DNA of 15,495 bases from CAYRGQ01 sp964444885 (lineage in GTDB: Bacteria; Bacteroidota; Bacteroidia; Sphingobacteriales; Sphingobacteriaceae): NCBI GenBank assembly GCA_964444885.1, contig CAYUIZ010000076.1, forward strand, positions 1 to 15,495, read 5' to 3'. A program made the position numbers and the translations under genes. Positions 7,977 to 15,495 of this stretch are shown here, piece after piece. Numbering within the stretch: the first letter of the stretch is position 1; the number at the start of each line of letters is the position of its first letter. The notes below the pieces were generated by a model that was given only the letters and a program-made list of their open reading frames with translations, had not been told where the DNA came from and did no database searches.

Positions 7977-8038
7977 GCGGTGCACATGCTCGTCCCGCCT
8001 TAGCCATGCGGTGCGTTTTTGCACGTTTTCCTTAGCCA
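7977..8038 (+). repeat. Imperfect 31-bp tandem repeat in the susC leader
   Basis: Two adjacent copies, 7977-8006 and 8008-8038, each begin with GCGGTGC and end with CCTTAGCCA. Between these fixed ends both have TGCnCGT (TGCTCGT and TGCACGT), but the flanking bases differ in sequence and by one in length. The period is 31 bases, close to three helical turns. It lies 30 bases before the susC ATG, so it could act as DNA, as leader RNA, or be a decayed duplication without a role. Confidence 0.6.
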
Positions 8039-8067
8039 ATAAAAGCCAATCAATAAATCTAAATAAC

Positions 8068-11000
8068 ATGATGAAAAAAAATCAAATTACTGCTTTCCTC
8101 GCCTTAAGCCTTATTTTGTTGGTAGTAATGCCAACGTTGGCGCAACAGCGCGCTGTAACGGGCGTTGTGCGGGATGCGAGTACGGGCGCGCCGATTGCCG
8201 GAGCCGCCGTGCAGGTCGTGGGCACATCATTGGGCACCTCGACGGATTTTGAAGGCCGGTTCGTCCTCTCGAATGTGCCTCAGGGCGCCACCTTGGCGTT
8301 TAGCTTTCTCGGCTTCGTGTCCCAGCAGGCTGTGCCGCGAGGCACGGCCGAATTGGACATCCTGCTGCAGCCGACTATGGATCACCTGGACGAAGTGGTC
8401 GTGGTGGGCTACGGCACGCAGAAGCGCGCCACCTTGACGGGAGCCATCAGTGCGATCAAGGGTGACGAAATTGCTCAGATCCCTGCGCCAAACGTTTCGC
8501 ATTCAATAGCGGGACGCTTGCCCGGCGTCAGTATGCGTCCGAACGGCGGGCAACCGGGATCGGACGATCCGAATATTCACATCCGGGGCATCGTGACGAC
8601 GGGCGCCAATCAGCCGCTCGTCGTGGTTGACGGCGTGCGGCGCAACAATATCCGGCAGGTCGACCCGTCGTCGATCGAGTCCATCACCGTTTTGAAGGAT
8701 GCGGCGGCCGTGGCACCGTTTGGTATCGGTGGTGCCAATGGCGTTATTCTGATTACCACCAAGAAAGGCCGTACGGGAAAACCTACCATCCACATCGGTA
8801 CCTCATACGGCTTTCAGAACCCGACGTATCTGCCCGAAATGCTGAACGCACAGGATTACATGATTTTGCAGAATGAGGCATATTTTAATCAGACGCCTGA
8901 TGGCACGAGTGCCCCCTTCGATGCGGATTTCGTGGCCAATTACCCTTCTTTGCACGCCGAAGATCCGGCGCGATATCCCAATTCGAATTTTCTTGATTTG
9001 TTTAACCGCAATACCCCGGTCCAAAACCACAACCTCGAGCTGAGTGGCGGCGGCGAACGCGTCACCTATCGCGCTGGGTTAGGCTACTACGACCAGCAGG
9101 GGCTGTTTGACAAGGTGAGCTACCGGCGGTACAACTATAGCGTGAACTTGGAGTCAGACGTGACACCAACAACCAAAGTAGCGCTGGGGCTTCACGGCTC
9201 GGTGGAACGCACAAACGATTTGGATGCGGATGCGCAAACATCGGGGCAGTTGTTCCGCTCATTTTACAAATACCTTCCCACGCAGAACTTGACATACCCC
9301 GGCACGAATTTCTGGGGTGAATCGTCGGCCAATACCCCGGTGGGCGTATTGCGGTCGGAGGGCTATGATCGACGGGATCTGAATACCTTGTTAGGTTCCT
9401 TTTCGGTGGAGCAAAAGATTATCGATGGGCTGAGCGCCAAGGCGGTATTCAGTTTTGACCCTACCCAGACTAACGTCAAGTCGTTTCACGTACCTTTCAA
9501 GTACCATGTGATCGACCTGAACACAACCCCGTATTCCTACACCGAAGCAGTTTCCTTGCAGGAAGGATCCGGCCGTCCGTATATCTGGCTCGGACTGGAA
9601 AATCGTCGGCGCACCAATTTTACGTACCAAGGTTATTTGAATTACGATAAGGCGTTTGGCGACCACGAGGTTTCAGGTCTGATCGTAGCAGAGGCCAGAA
9701 ACTTCAACGAAAATTGGTTTACCGCCAGGCGAAACAATTTCAGCCTGCAGATCGATGAGCTTGGCTTGGGCAGTTCCAACAGGCTCGACTTCGAGAATGA
9801 CGGCTTGTCATTCACAGGCAGCGAGATCGGTTATGTTTACCGCCTGGGTTACTCGTACAAGCAAAAATATATGCTGGAAGCGGCAGGCCGCTACGACGGG
9901 CATTTCTACTTTGCGCCCGGCAGCCAATGGGGGTATTTTCCGTCATTTTCCGGTGCTTGGCGACTGTCTGAGGAGTCCTTTTTTGACGGAGCTAAATCAT
10001 CGTGGCTCGAGGAGTTTAAATTGCGCGGCTCTTGGGGCAAAGCGGGCATGCTGGCTGGTGAGGCATTCCAATACCTCACGGGATATAGCTTGCGGGGCAA
10101 TGCCTATGCCTTCGGCAGCGGTACCTTGGTGCAGGGTTCGCGCGTGATTCGCGAGGCAAACCCGAACATTACCTGGGAGGTGTCGACAAAAACCAACATC
10201 GGTTTTGACGCCCTCCTGTGGAAAGGCAAGGTAAACCTGGAGTTTGATTACTTTACCGAACAACGTACGGGCATGCTCCTGGCACCGCAGGTGACGTTGC
10301 CTGTCGAATACGGCCTCAGCCTTTCCGAAGAGAACAAAGGGGAAATGGCTAACCGCGGCTTTGAGGTCAACGCCGGAATACGCGGTGCTGCCGGCGAAGC
10401 GCTTTGGGCCTTAAATGCCAATGCCAGTTTCGCAAGAAATAGGATGGTAGAAGTTTTTCAGACCGATGCAGAGCGCAACAGCCCTAACCGGACACGCGTG
10501 GGACGTCCGTTTGGCACGCCGTACGGGTATCAGGCGATGGGCCTTTTCACGACTGCCGACGACACCAATGGAGATGGCATTATCGATGCGGCTGATGGCT
10601 ACAACATCAACCAGTTTGGTGTCTTGCGTCCGGGTGACATACGCTATGCCGACTTGAGCGGGCCCAATGGCGTGCCGGATGGCATGATTGACAGCCATGA
10701 CTTGACGGTGATCGGATTTCCGGTCTACCCGGAGTGGACGTTTGGCGTGGCGCCTTCCGTTCAATGGAAGGGGATAGACGTGTCTCTGTTCTTCCAGGGT
10801 GCTGCGAATTCCAGCATCAACGTCAGGCAATTTATGACCGTTCCTTTTGAAAATAACGGCAGTAACACTGGCTACGAGTATTTTGATAACCGGTGGACGC
10901 CCGAAAACCAAAATGCTACGTACCCGAGGGCCACGCCATCGCCTCAGTCAAACAATACGCAGAACGCTGATTTCTGGTTAATGAACGCCAGTTACCTGCG

Positions 11001-11208
11001 GTTGAAAACACTGTCGGTCGGATACGCGTTGCCAGACCAAGCAAAGAATTTTTTGCGCGTGAGCAACGCCCGGATATACCTGCTCTCCAACAATTTGTTG
11101 ACGTTTAGCAAAATCAAACATATTGACCCGGAAATGGGCTACGATGCGCGCGAAACAGCTTATCCTGTGATCAAGTCAACCACGGTGGGACTGGAGATAA
11201 CCTTCTAA
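8068..11208 (+). CDS. SusC/RagA-family TonB-linked outer membrane glycan transporter
   Basis: This encodes a 1046-residue TonB-dependent outer membrane receptor that imports oligosaccharides with its SusD partner. The start is placed at the first of two ATGs (8068, 8071), since MMKKNQ plus a hydrophobic stretch makes a normal signal peptide ending at LA25; the frame is open further upstream but those residues do not look like a leader. Residues about 28-105 are a carboxypeptidase-regulatory-like domain, then LDEVVVVGYGTQ from Leu107 (SusC signature), the plug to about 230 with DAAAVAPFGIGGANG at 211-225 (the variant form of the usual YGSRAANG), and a beta-barrel to the aromatic C-terminus EITF. 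There is no N-terminal STN domain, so it should not signal through an anti-sigma factor, which fits control by the HTCS. A perfect EF-hand-like loop, Asp832 to Asp843 (DxNxDGxIDxxD), suggests calcium binding in a surface loop. susD follows after 19 bases. Confidence 0.96.
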   Translation: MMKKNQITAFLALSLILLVVMPTLAQQRAVTGVVRDASTGAPIAGAAVQVVGTSLGTSTDFEGRFVLSNVPQGATLAFSFLGFVSQQAVPRGTAELDILLQPTMDHLDEVVVVGYGTQKRATLTGAISAIKGDEIAQIPAPNVSHSIAGRLPGVSMRPNGGQPGSDDPNIHIRGIVTTGANQPLVVVDGVRRNNIRQVDPSSIESITVLKDAAAVAPFGIGGANGVILITTKKGRTGKPTIHIGTSYGFQNPTYLPEMLNAQDYMILQNEAYFNQTPDGTSAPFDADFVANYPSLHAEDPARYPNSNFLDLFNRNTPVQNHNLELSGGGERVTYRAGLGYYDQQGLFDKVSYRRYNYSVNLESDVTPTTKVALGLHGSVERTNDLDADAQTSGQLFRSFYKYLPTQNLTYPGTNFWGESSANTPVGVLRSEGYDRRDLNTLLGSFSVEQKIIDGLSAKAVFSFDPTQTNVKSFHVPFKYHVIDLNTTPYSYTEAVSLQEGSGRPYIWLGLENRRRTNFTYQGYLNYDKAFGDHEVSGLIVAEARNFNENWFTARRNNFSLQIDELGLGSSNRLDFENDGLSFTGSEIGYVYRLGYSYKQKYMLEAAGRYDGHFYFAPGSQWGYFPSFSGAWRLSEESFFDGAKSSWLEEFKLRGSWGKAGMLAGEAFQYLTGYSLRGNAYAFGSGTLVQGSRVIREANPNITWEVSTKTNIGFDALLWKGKVNLEFDYFTEQRTGMLLAPQVTLPVEYGLSLSEENKGEMANRGFEVNAGIRGAAGEALWALNANASFARNRMVEVFQTDAERNSPNRTRVGRPFGTPYGYQAMGLFTTADDTNGDGIIDAADGYNINQFGVLRPGDIRYADLSGPNGVPDGMIDSHDLTVIGFPVYPEWTFGVAPSVQWKGIDVSLFFQGAANSSINVRQFMTVPFENNGSNTGYEYFDNRWTPENQNATYPRATPSPQSNNTQNADFWLMNASYLRLKTLSVGYALPDQAKNFLRVSNARIYLLSNNLLTFSKIKHIDPEMGYDARETAYPVIKSTTVGLEITF

Positions 11209-11227
11209 CTTTTAATCGTAAGAAATT

Positions 11228-13027
11228 ATGAAAACTAAGAATTTGATAGGGTGCTTAATGGTGCTGATGCTTTGGGGATGTAGTCACGAGGATTTCCTCG
11301 AAAACGCGAACAAGGCAAACCTGACCGACGAAACCCAATGGGCTACGGAAAGCAACGCGGATATTTTCCTGAATGACTGCTACAGCGAGATTCCGATGAA
11401 GTGGAACTTTCCAGAAAACCTGGATTATTATTCCGATGATTACAACATCAGCCACTACTATACCGCCTCTAACTGGCGCCAAGGGATATCCTTGGTCCCC
11501 GGTGAAAGCACAACGAACGAATGGGGAGGAACTCAAGGGCCTACCTACGGGTATACATGGGACTCTTTCTCGACCAAAATCAGAAAGCTGAACACCTTTA
11601 TACAGAAGGTGACCGAGAATCGCGCTAACTTTACGGAAACGTACGTTAACCGACGCCTCGATGAAGCACGGTTTCTGCGGGCATTTTTCTACAGCGAGTA
11701 TTTTATGCACGTCGGTGCACTGCCCATTATCACGGAGCCGCTCGACCGGAATACGATGACCGAAGACGAGCTCCTAAAACCCCGCGCTACGTTTGAAGAA
11801 ACCGTGCAGTTCATTACCAGCGAGCTAGGCAGTATTGCGGACAACAACTATTTGTCCGTTAAATACAGCCAAGGAGACGGGAATGCCGGCAGGGCCACGT
11901 TAGGGGCGGCGCTGGCGCTGAAAGGGTGGATCGAGCTGTTTGCTGCGAGTCCGCTGTTTAATACGGCCACACCGTATTTGCCCGATCCGCATAAAAGCGT
12001 GCATTACGGCAACCATGATCCTAACCGCTGGGCCACGGCGGCCGAGACCAACCGCAGGTTTATCCAGCAATATGGCAATAGCGGGCCGTATGGCCTCTTT
12101 CCAGATCTCCCCAATTTCTGGCGTGTGGCCAATGAGTACAACGAGGAAGTCATTTGGGATCGGCAAGTTGTGGCGAATGTGCCAGGCCTAGGCTCTAATT
12201 ATGAGCGTAGAGGCGGACCCACCTACGTGCTTGGCGAATACCTGACCTGGGGCAATTACAATCCGACGCAGGAAATCGTCGATCAATTCAGCATGGCAAA
12301 CGGAAAACCGATTACGGATATGGACTCGGGCTACGATCCGCAAAATCCATACGTCAACCGCGAGAAGCGCTTTTACGACTTTATCGTTTACGATGGCGCG
12401 CCATACAAATTGGACTGGATGCCTGAAGAAGACATCATTTATACCCGCGTAGACTTGACCTTGGCAAATCCCGATCGCTCCAATCAAATCGATCTGGCTG
12501 GTACGAACGATATCGGCGACTCCGGCTACTACCAGAAGAAAAAACTGAATCCAGACGCGCCTCCGGGCGACGATATGAGCGGACAGAACTATGTGTTTTA
12601 CCGCTATGCCGAAGTGTTGCTGAATTATGCCGAAGCACAAAACGAGTTTGCAGGGCCAGATCAATCGGTCTATGATGCCGTGAATCAGGTCCGGGCGCGT
12701 TCCGAGTTAGCAGGGTTGCCAGCAGGCCTCTCCAAAGACCAGATGCGGACGGCGATATACCGCGAAAGGCGCGTTGAGCTGAGTTTTGAAAATAAGCGTT
12801 ATTTTGATATCAAGCGTCTGGCACAAGGCCCCCAAACCATGGGTACGCCCAGGCATAATATGGTTATTCGCAATTCCGTGCCGGCTAACAATTCAGGCGT
12901 TTGGATATACAGCGTAGAGGTAGAACGGAAATACACGGTCAAATTCGAACCGAAGCAATACATGAGCCCCATTCCGCAGAACGTGATCGACCAGAATCCG
13001 AAAATTTCTCAAAACCCCGGTTACTAA
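11228..13027 (+). CDS. SusD/RagB-family glycan-binding lipoprotein
   Basis: This 599-residue protein is the surface lipoprotein lid of the SusCD importer, binding glycan and closing over the barrel. The short signal ends in LMLWGC with Cys18 as the lipid site, followed by SHEDFLE; the start of the mature protein (C-S-x-x-D-F-L) is typical of the family. SusD hallmarks are visible: early TPR-like helices (about 115-165, with RRLDEARFLRAFFYSEYF), and the conserved C-terminal block YRYAEVLLNYAEAQNE followed by RRVELSFENKRYFDIKRL. The central region is rich in Trp and Tyr, which usually form the sugar-binding platform, but which ones do so cannot be told here. It lies 19 bases after susC and 27 before the esterase, so the three should be one transcript. 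No SusE or SusF homologue follows. The name rests on family pattern; the ligand is unknown. Confidence 0.95.
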   Translation: MKTKNLIGCLMVLMLWGCSHEDFLENANKANLTDETQWATESNADIFLNDCYSEIPMKWNFPENLDYYSDDYNISHYYTASNWRQGISLVPGESTTNEWGGTQGPTYGYTWDSFSTKIRKLNTFIQKVTENRANFTETYVNRRLDEARFLRAFFYSEYFMHVGALPIITEPLDRNTMTEDELLKPRATFEETVQFITSELGSIADNNYLSVKYSQGDGNAGRATLGAALALKGWIELFAASPLFNTATPYLPDPHKSVHYGNHDPNRWATAAETNRRFIQQYGNSGPYGLFPDLPNFWRVANEYNEEVIWDRQVVANVPGLGSNYERRGGPTYVLGEYLTWGNYNPTQEIVDQFSMANGKPITDMDSGYDPQNPYVNREKRFYDFIVYDGAPYKLDWMPEEDIIYTRVDLTLANPDRSNQIDLAGTNDIGDSGYYQKKKLNPDAPPGDDMSGQNYVFYRYAEVLLNYAEAQNEFAGPDQSVYDAVNQVRARSELAGLPAGLSKDQMRTAIYRERRVELSFENKRYFDIKRLAQGPQTMGTPRHNMVIRNSVPANNSGVWIYSVEVERKYTVKFEPKQYMSPIPQNVIDQNPKISQNPGY

Positions 13028-13054
13028 CAGAGATTAAATTAAATTTACAGAACC

Positions 13055-14170
13055 ATGAAGTTAAAACACTTATTTCCCACCGCTGCGTTTATTTTGGTAG
13101 CAATGTTCTCGTTTGGGCAATCCAGCCAGCCCGCGGTGAAGGAGGATTTCAAACCGTCTGTGTTGAATCAGCCCGGCCAGGAATATCCGCAGGTGAACTC
13201 CCAGGGCTATGCGCGGTTTAGGGTACGTGCTCCGCACGCCGACACTGTGCGTGTCAGCTTGGGCTTGGGAGGGCGCGGCGGGACGCTGTTGACAAAGGGT
13301 GCCGACGGCTTTTTTATCGGAACGACTGAAGGCCCCATGGACGAGGGCTTCCATTACTATCGGCTGACGGTTGATGGTGCCACGTTCAACGACCCCGGCA
13401 CACTAAACTATTACGGGTCTATTCGGTGGGAGAGTGGCATCGAAATACCAGCCCATGATGAGGATATATATGCGCTGAAGGATGTGCCGCACGGCCATGT
13501 GCAGCAGGTGTTATTTCCTTCGCCCAGTACGCTGACTTCGCGCCGGGCATTTGTATACACGCCGCCGGGTTATGAAAACGGTTCGGATCGTTATCCTGTA
13601 TTGTACCTGCAGCACGGCTGGGGAGAGGATGAGACTGCGTGGACCAACCAAGGTAGGGCGCACTTGATCATGGATAATCTGATCGCATCAGGCAAGATCA
13701 AGCCGTTCATTATCGTGATGACCTACGGGATGACTAATGACACGCGGTTTGGCCGCATTCGGGATTTCCGTATCGAGCCGTTTCAGTCCGTCCTTGTGGA
13801 TGAGCTTATTCCGTATGTGGACAGCCATTTTCGTACACTTACCGATCGTGACAACCGCGCAATGGCGGGCCTTTCTATGGGAGGCATGGAAACGCGCATG
13901 ATCACGCTCGCCAATCCGGAGGTTTTCGGGTATTACGGCTTGATGAGCGGCGGCGTGTACGCGGCAGAGGATCTTGCGGGCGGCATGAAACCCAATTTAG
14001 TCTTTATCGGCACGGGTAGCAAAGAAAACCCAGACCAAGTGAAAGCTGCTGTCGAATCATTAAAAGCAGCAGGCTTCAACGCTGTTTCTTATGTCTCCCA
14101 GGGAACTGCCCACGAGTTTCAGACTTGGCGCCGATGCCTCTACGAGATGGCACCGCTGTTGTTCCGGTAG
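13055..14170 (+). CDS. Secreted CE1-like esterase with N-terminal Ig/E-set domain (acetyl or feruloyl esterase)
   Basis: This 371-residue protein has a Sec signal peptide (likely cleaved after SFG, residue 21; no lipobox cysteine), an E-set/CBM48-like beta domain at about 35-130 and an alpha/beta hydrolase domain from about 140. RAFVYTPPGYE and VLYLQHGWGEDETAW are the opening blocks of the esterase D / CE1 group. GLSMGG holds the nucleophile Ser274 and GTAHEF holds His353. The acid position aligns with GSKEN, so Glu324 or Asp327 may replace the usual Asp. The same layout is found in feruloyl and acetyl xylan esterases of Bacteroides xylan loci, so removal of feruloyl or acetyl groups from a plant glycan is the best guess; other acyl esters are possible. 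It is the last gene of the operon, 27 bases after susD, and is followed by a strong terminator. Substrate specificity cannot be read from sequence. Confidence 0.87.
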   Translation: MKLKHLFPTAAFILVAMFSFGQSSQPAVKEDFKPSVLNQPGQEYPQVNSQGYARFRVRAPHADTVRVSLGLGGRGGTLLTKGADGFFIGTTEGPMDEGFHYYRLTVDGATFNDPGTLNYYGSIRWESGIEIPAHDEDIYALKDVPHGHVQQVLFPSPSTLTSRRAFVYTPPGYENGSDRYPVLYLQHGWGEDETAWTNQGRAHLIMDNLIASGKIKPFIIVMTYGMTNDTRFGRIRDFRIEPFQSVLVDELIPYVDSHFRTLTDRDNRAMAGLSMGGMETRMITLANPEVFGYYGLMSGGVYAAEDLAGGMKPNLVFIGTGSKENPDQVKAAVESLKAAGFNAVSYVSQGTAHEFQTWRRCLYEMAPLLFR

Positions 14171-14187
14171 GCGCTATGAAATCGGCG

Positions 14188-14229
14188 TAAAAAAGCAAAA
14201 CCTGTTGGTCATTGATCAACAGGTTTTTT
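14188..14229. terminator. Bidirectional intrinsic terminator between the operon and the convergent glycosidase gene
   Basis: AAAACCTGTTG (14196-14206) pairs perfectly over 11 bases with CAACAGGTTTT (14216-14226) around a 9-base loop. On the plus strand the hairpin runs into seven T (14223-14229). On the minus strand it is followed by TTTTGCTTTTTT, from the A-runs at 14188-14199. It therefore can end both the susC-susD-esterase transcript and the transcript of the glycosidase gene whose stop is at 14286. Confidence 0.9.
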
Positions 14230-14285
14230 TATTCGAAAATGTTTGGGATGCTAACGGATCGCCTTGGGGTTCAGCGATCATTACG

Positions 14286-15495
14286 CTAGGGCTTGATAAA
14301 TACCGGCGCGCCGGTTAGTGCCACGGTACCTGTGACGTTCGATGACTTGTTCTCCCAATCGACGCGTGTGGCCTGGGCTATGTTGAACGTCGCGGGAAAG
14401 CGGTATTCTGCCACAGCCTGTTCGGATGCCCCTTCGGTCTTCGCCCAAAGCACGTAAACATAATCTTTGTCGCTTACTGAATAAAATGCGCCGCCGCCAA
14501 TACCGTCGGGCAGTTGCAGGCGTGCCGTGGCTGCGGGGTCATGCTGCCGCTCACTCAGTTGCTGGCTGACCGTGCGCCAAGCCACCCCTCCGGGTGTGAT
14601 TTTGGCGTTGTAAGGAGTACTATTGATGTGCTCGTAAAAGCCCATAGCGTGGTAGGGATTGCTGATTTGGTCAATCGAGCCATTCTCTGACGGTCCGTAA
14701 ACATAGAGTGCGCTGATGCCGGCTTGCTGTGCTCGGACTGCTGCTTTGATCAGAAAATTGCGTTGTACATCATCGCCGCCTAGGTACCCGTCTACAGCCC
14801 GGCGGGGAATGTTGCTTTCGGTGACGATAAACGGCTTTTCGGGGTGAGTTGTCCCATCGTAGCCGTATTTATCCAAAACGGCTTGGAAAGCGTCTTTATG
14901 GTTCACGACGGCGTCTGCGGCCGCATCAGAATGCGGGTTGCTACCAACATAATACATGGGGTAAACGTGGTAGCTCAAGCAGTCGAACCATTCACCGCCT
15001 TTCTGGGGATAGTCGGTTGTTACTTGGCCGCCGTTTGGATTATCCGTGTTGCGCAACACAGCATCTAGGAATCTCGGGTAGCCCAGTCCGCCTACGCAGA
15101 CCAGCCCGTCATCATCCAATAGCTCGACAATTTCGTGCGTGATGCGTAGCATCCGCACATACGATTGGATCGGTGCGTGGAAGTTAGTCAGGTGGCAAGG
15201 GTTGGGGTCAACCGTGTCCCAAGTCTGGCTGGCCTGCCAATTGTTGGTGTAGTCCGGCTCGTTCCATACTTCCCCATATTTGACATAGGGACCATAGGTT
15301 TTTACAACATTATACACGTAGTTGGCATAATAGTTATTGGGATTGACCACGCCGGGTGACAACCAGATAGGCTCGTACAGATGAGCGAAGGTCTGCGACT
15401 GCACGCCATTACAATACTGGATTTGTTCGCGGTGGGCATCCGCCGGGCCATTGAGGAAGATCGTGTGGTCTTTGCCTCCCAGCTGCCGATACGTT
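14286..15495 (-). CDS. Clan GH-A-like glycoside hydrolase, C-terminal part (5' end beyond the window)
   Basis: The minus-strand frame is open from the right edge to TAG at 14288-14286, so at least 403 residues are present and the true start is outside; a GTG at 15404 is unlikely to be the start because coding sense continues upstream (FLNGPADAHREQIQY). EVWNEPDY carries the probable acid/base Glu (codon 15258-15260) in the Asn-Glu-Pro motif of strand 4, and FIVTESNIP carries the probable nucleophile Glu (codon 14817-14819), 147 residues later. CLSYHVYP lies between them, as the His/Tyr of strand 6 does in clan GH-A (TIM barrel, retaining). The last 100 residues (from about LQLPDG) look like a beta-sandwich found after such barrels. 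It resembles GH39, GH5 or GH30 in general layout but I cannot assign a family. It converges on the susC operon and probably belongs to the same locus. Confidence 0.8.
   Translation of the reverse strand, partial: TYRQLGGKDHTIFLNGPADAHREQIQYCNGVQSQTFAHLYEPIWLSPGVVNPNNYYANYVYNVVKTYGPYVKYGEVWNEPDYTNNWQASQTWDTVDPNPCHLTNFHAPIQSYVRMLRITHEIVELLDDDGLVCVGGLGYPRFLDAVLRNTDNPNGGQVTTDYPQKGGEWFDCLSYHVYPMYYVGSNPHSDAAADAVVNHKDAFQAVLDKYGYDGTTHPEKPFIVTESNIPRRAVDGYLGGDDVQRNFLIKAAVRAQQAGISALYVYGPSENGSIDQISNPYHAMGFYEHINSTPYNAKITPGGVAWRTVSQQLSERQHDPAATARLQLPDGIGGGAFYSVSDKDYVYVLWAKTEGASEQAVAEYRFPATFNIAQATRVDWENKSSNVTGTVALTGAPVFIKP

Larger units (their letters stand above)
7772..8067. other. Regulatory gap between the HTCS gene and susC
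   Basis: These 296 bases carry no gene I can support. There is no clear terminator after the HTCS stop and no exact TAnnTTTG element before susC; the nearest match, TACATTCG (7867-7874), has one mismatch and overlaps a repeat. A weak primary promoter is expected when transcription depends on an activator. The frame of susC stays open upstream to 7951 but with no signal-peptide logic. Two repeat groups, at 7839-7914 and 7977-8038, are listed separately. The last 30 bases before the ATG are AT-rich with two AGCCAAT copies (8034-8040 and 8044-8050). Confidence 0.6.

Noticed and set aside
8011..8024. GTGC / GCAC small hairpin in the susC leader as an attenuator
   Set aside because: Only four base pairs; too short to call without covariation or downstream T-tract. 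It falls inside the second tandem repeat copy.
7951..8067. In-frame upstream extension of susC beginning at a GTG (39 extra codons)
   Set aside because: The extra residues are rich in Arg and Cys and would put a normal signal peptide in the interior. Two ATGs at 8068 and 8071 directly precede that signal peptide, and the region is better explained by leader repeats.
12901..13221. Plus-strand frame bridging the end of susD and the start of the esterase
   Set aside because: It overlaps two well-supported genes in another frame and has no signal peptide or recognisable domain.
15402..15404. GTG as the true start of the minus-strand glycosidase
   Set aside because: The frame remains open to the window edge with protein-like sequence upstream, and a start here would remove the first strands of the barrel and any signal peptide.

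Overview
The window reads as a chromosomal piece of a free-living member of the phylum Bacteroidota, probably Sphingobacteriales or Cytophagales. The evidence is a SusC/SusD pair, a hybrid two-component system (HTCS) regulator, a TAnnTTTG-type promoter, AT-rich leaders without Shine-Dalgarno sequences, and a ThuA / PQQ sugar dehydrogenase / cytochrome c fusion lipoprotein. The coding DNA looks moderately GC-rich for this phylum. Genus cannot be told from the sequence alone.

Layout: (1) positions 2-142 hold the 3' end of a YggS-family PLP homeostasis gene. (2) 143-487 is a non-coding gap with a candidate -7 element. (3) 488-3619 encodes a 1043-residue lipoprotein joining a ThuA-like domain, a PQQ-type glucose/sorbosone dehydrogenase propeller, a PKD-like domain and a class I cytochrome c. 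(4) 3648-3739 holds a good Bacteroidota promoter and a stem-loop at the expected mRNA 5' end. (5) 3740-7771 encodes an HTCS: periplasmic Reg_prop propellers, Y_Y_Y domain, one membrane helix, histidine kinase, receiver and AraC DNA-binding domain. (6) 7772-8067 is a regulatory gap with two unrelated sets of imperfect repeats. (7) 8068-14170 is a tight operon of a SusC-like transporter, a SusD-like lipoprotein and a secreted CE1-like esterase. (8) A hairpin terminator with T-tracts on both strands lies at 14188-14229. (9) 14286 to the right edge, minus strand, is the 3' part of a clan GH-A-like glycoside hydrolase.

Together this is a polysaccharide utilization locus (PUL). The HTCS would sense an oligosaccharide in the periplasm and activate the susC-susD-esterase operon. 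The esterase would remove acyl groups (acetyl or feruloyl), the glycoside hydrolase would cut the backbone or side chains, and SusCD would import the products. The glycan is not identified; an acylated plant polysaccharide such as a xylan would fit. The ThuA-dehydrogenase-cytochrome lipoprotein beside the regulator raises the possibility that sugar oxidation is coupled to glycan use, but only its position supports that.

I see no RNA gene, insertion sequence, CRISPR array or phage gene. The most interesting signals are the repeats upstream of susC, the hairpin in the HTCS leader, the altered G1 box of the HTCS kinase, the apparent Glu in place of the catalytic Asp in the esterase, and the unassigned glycoside hydrolase.
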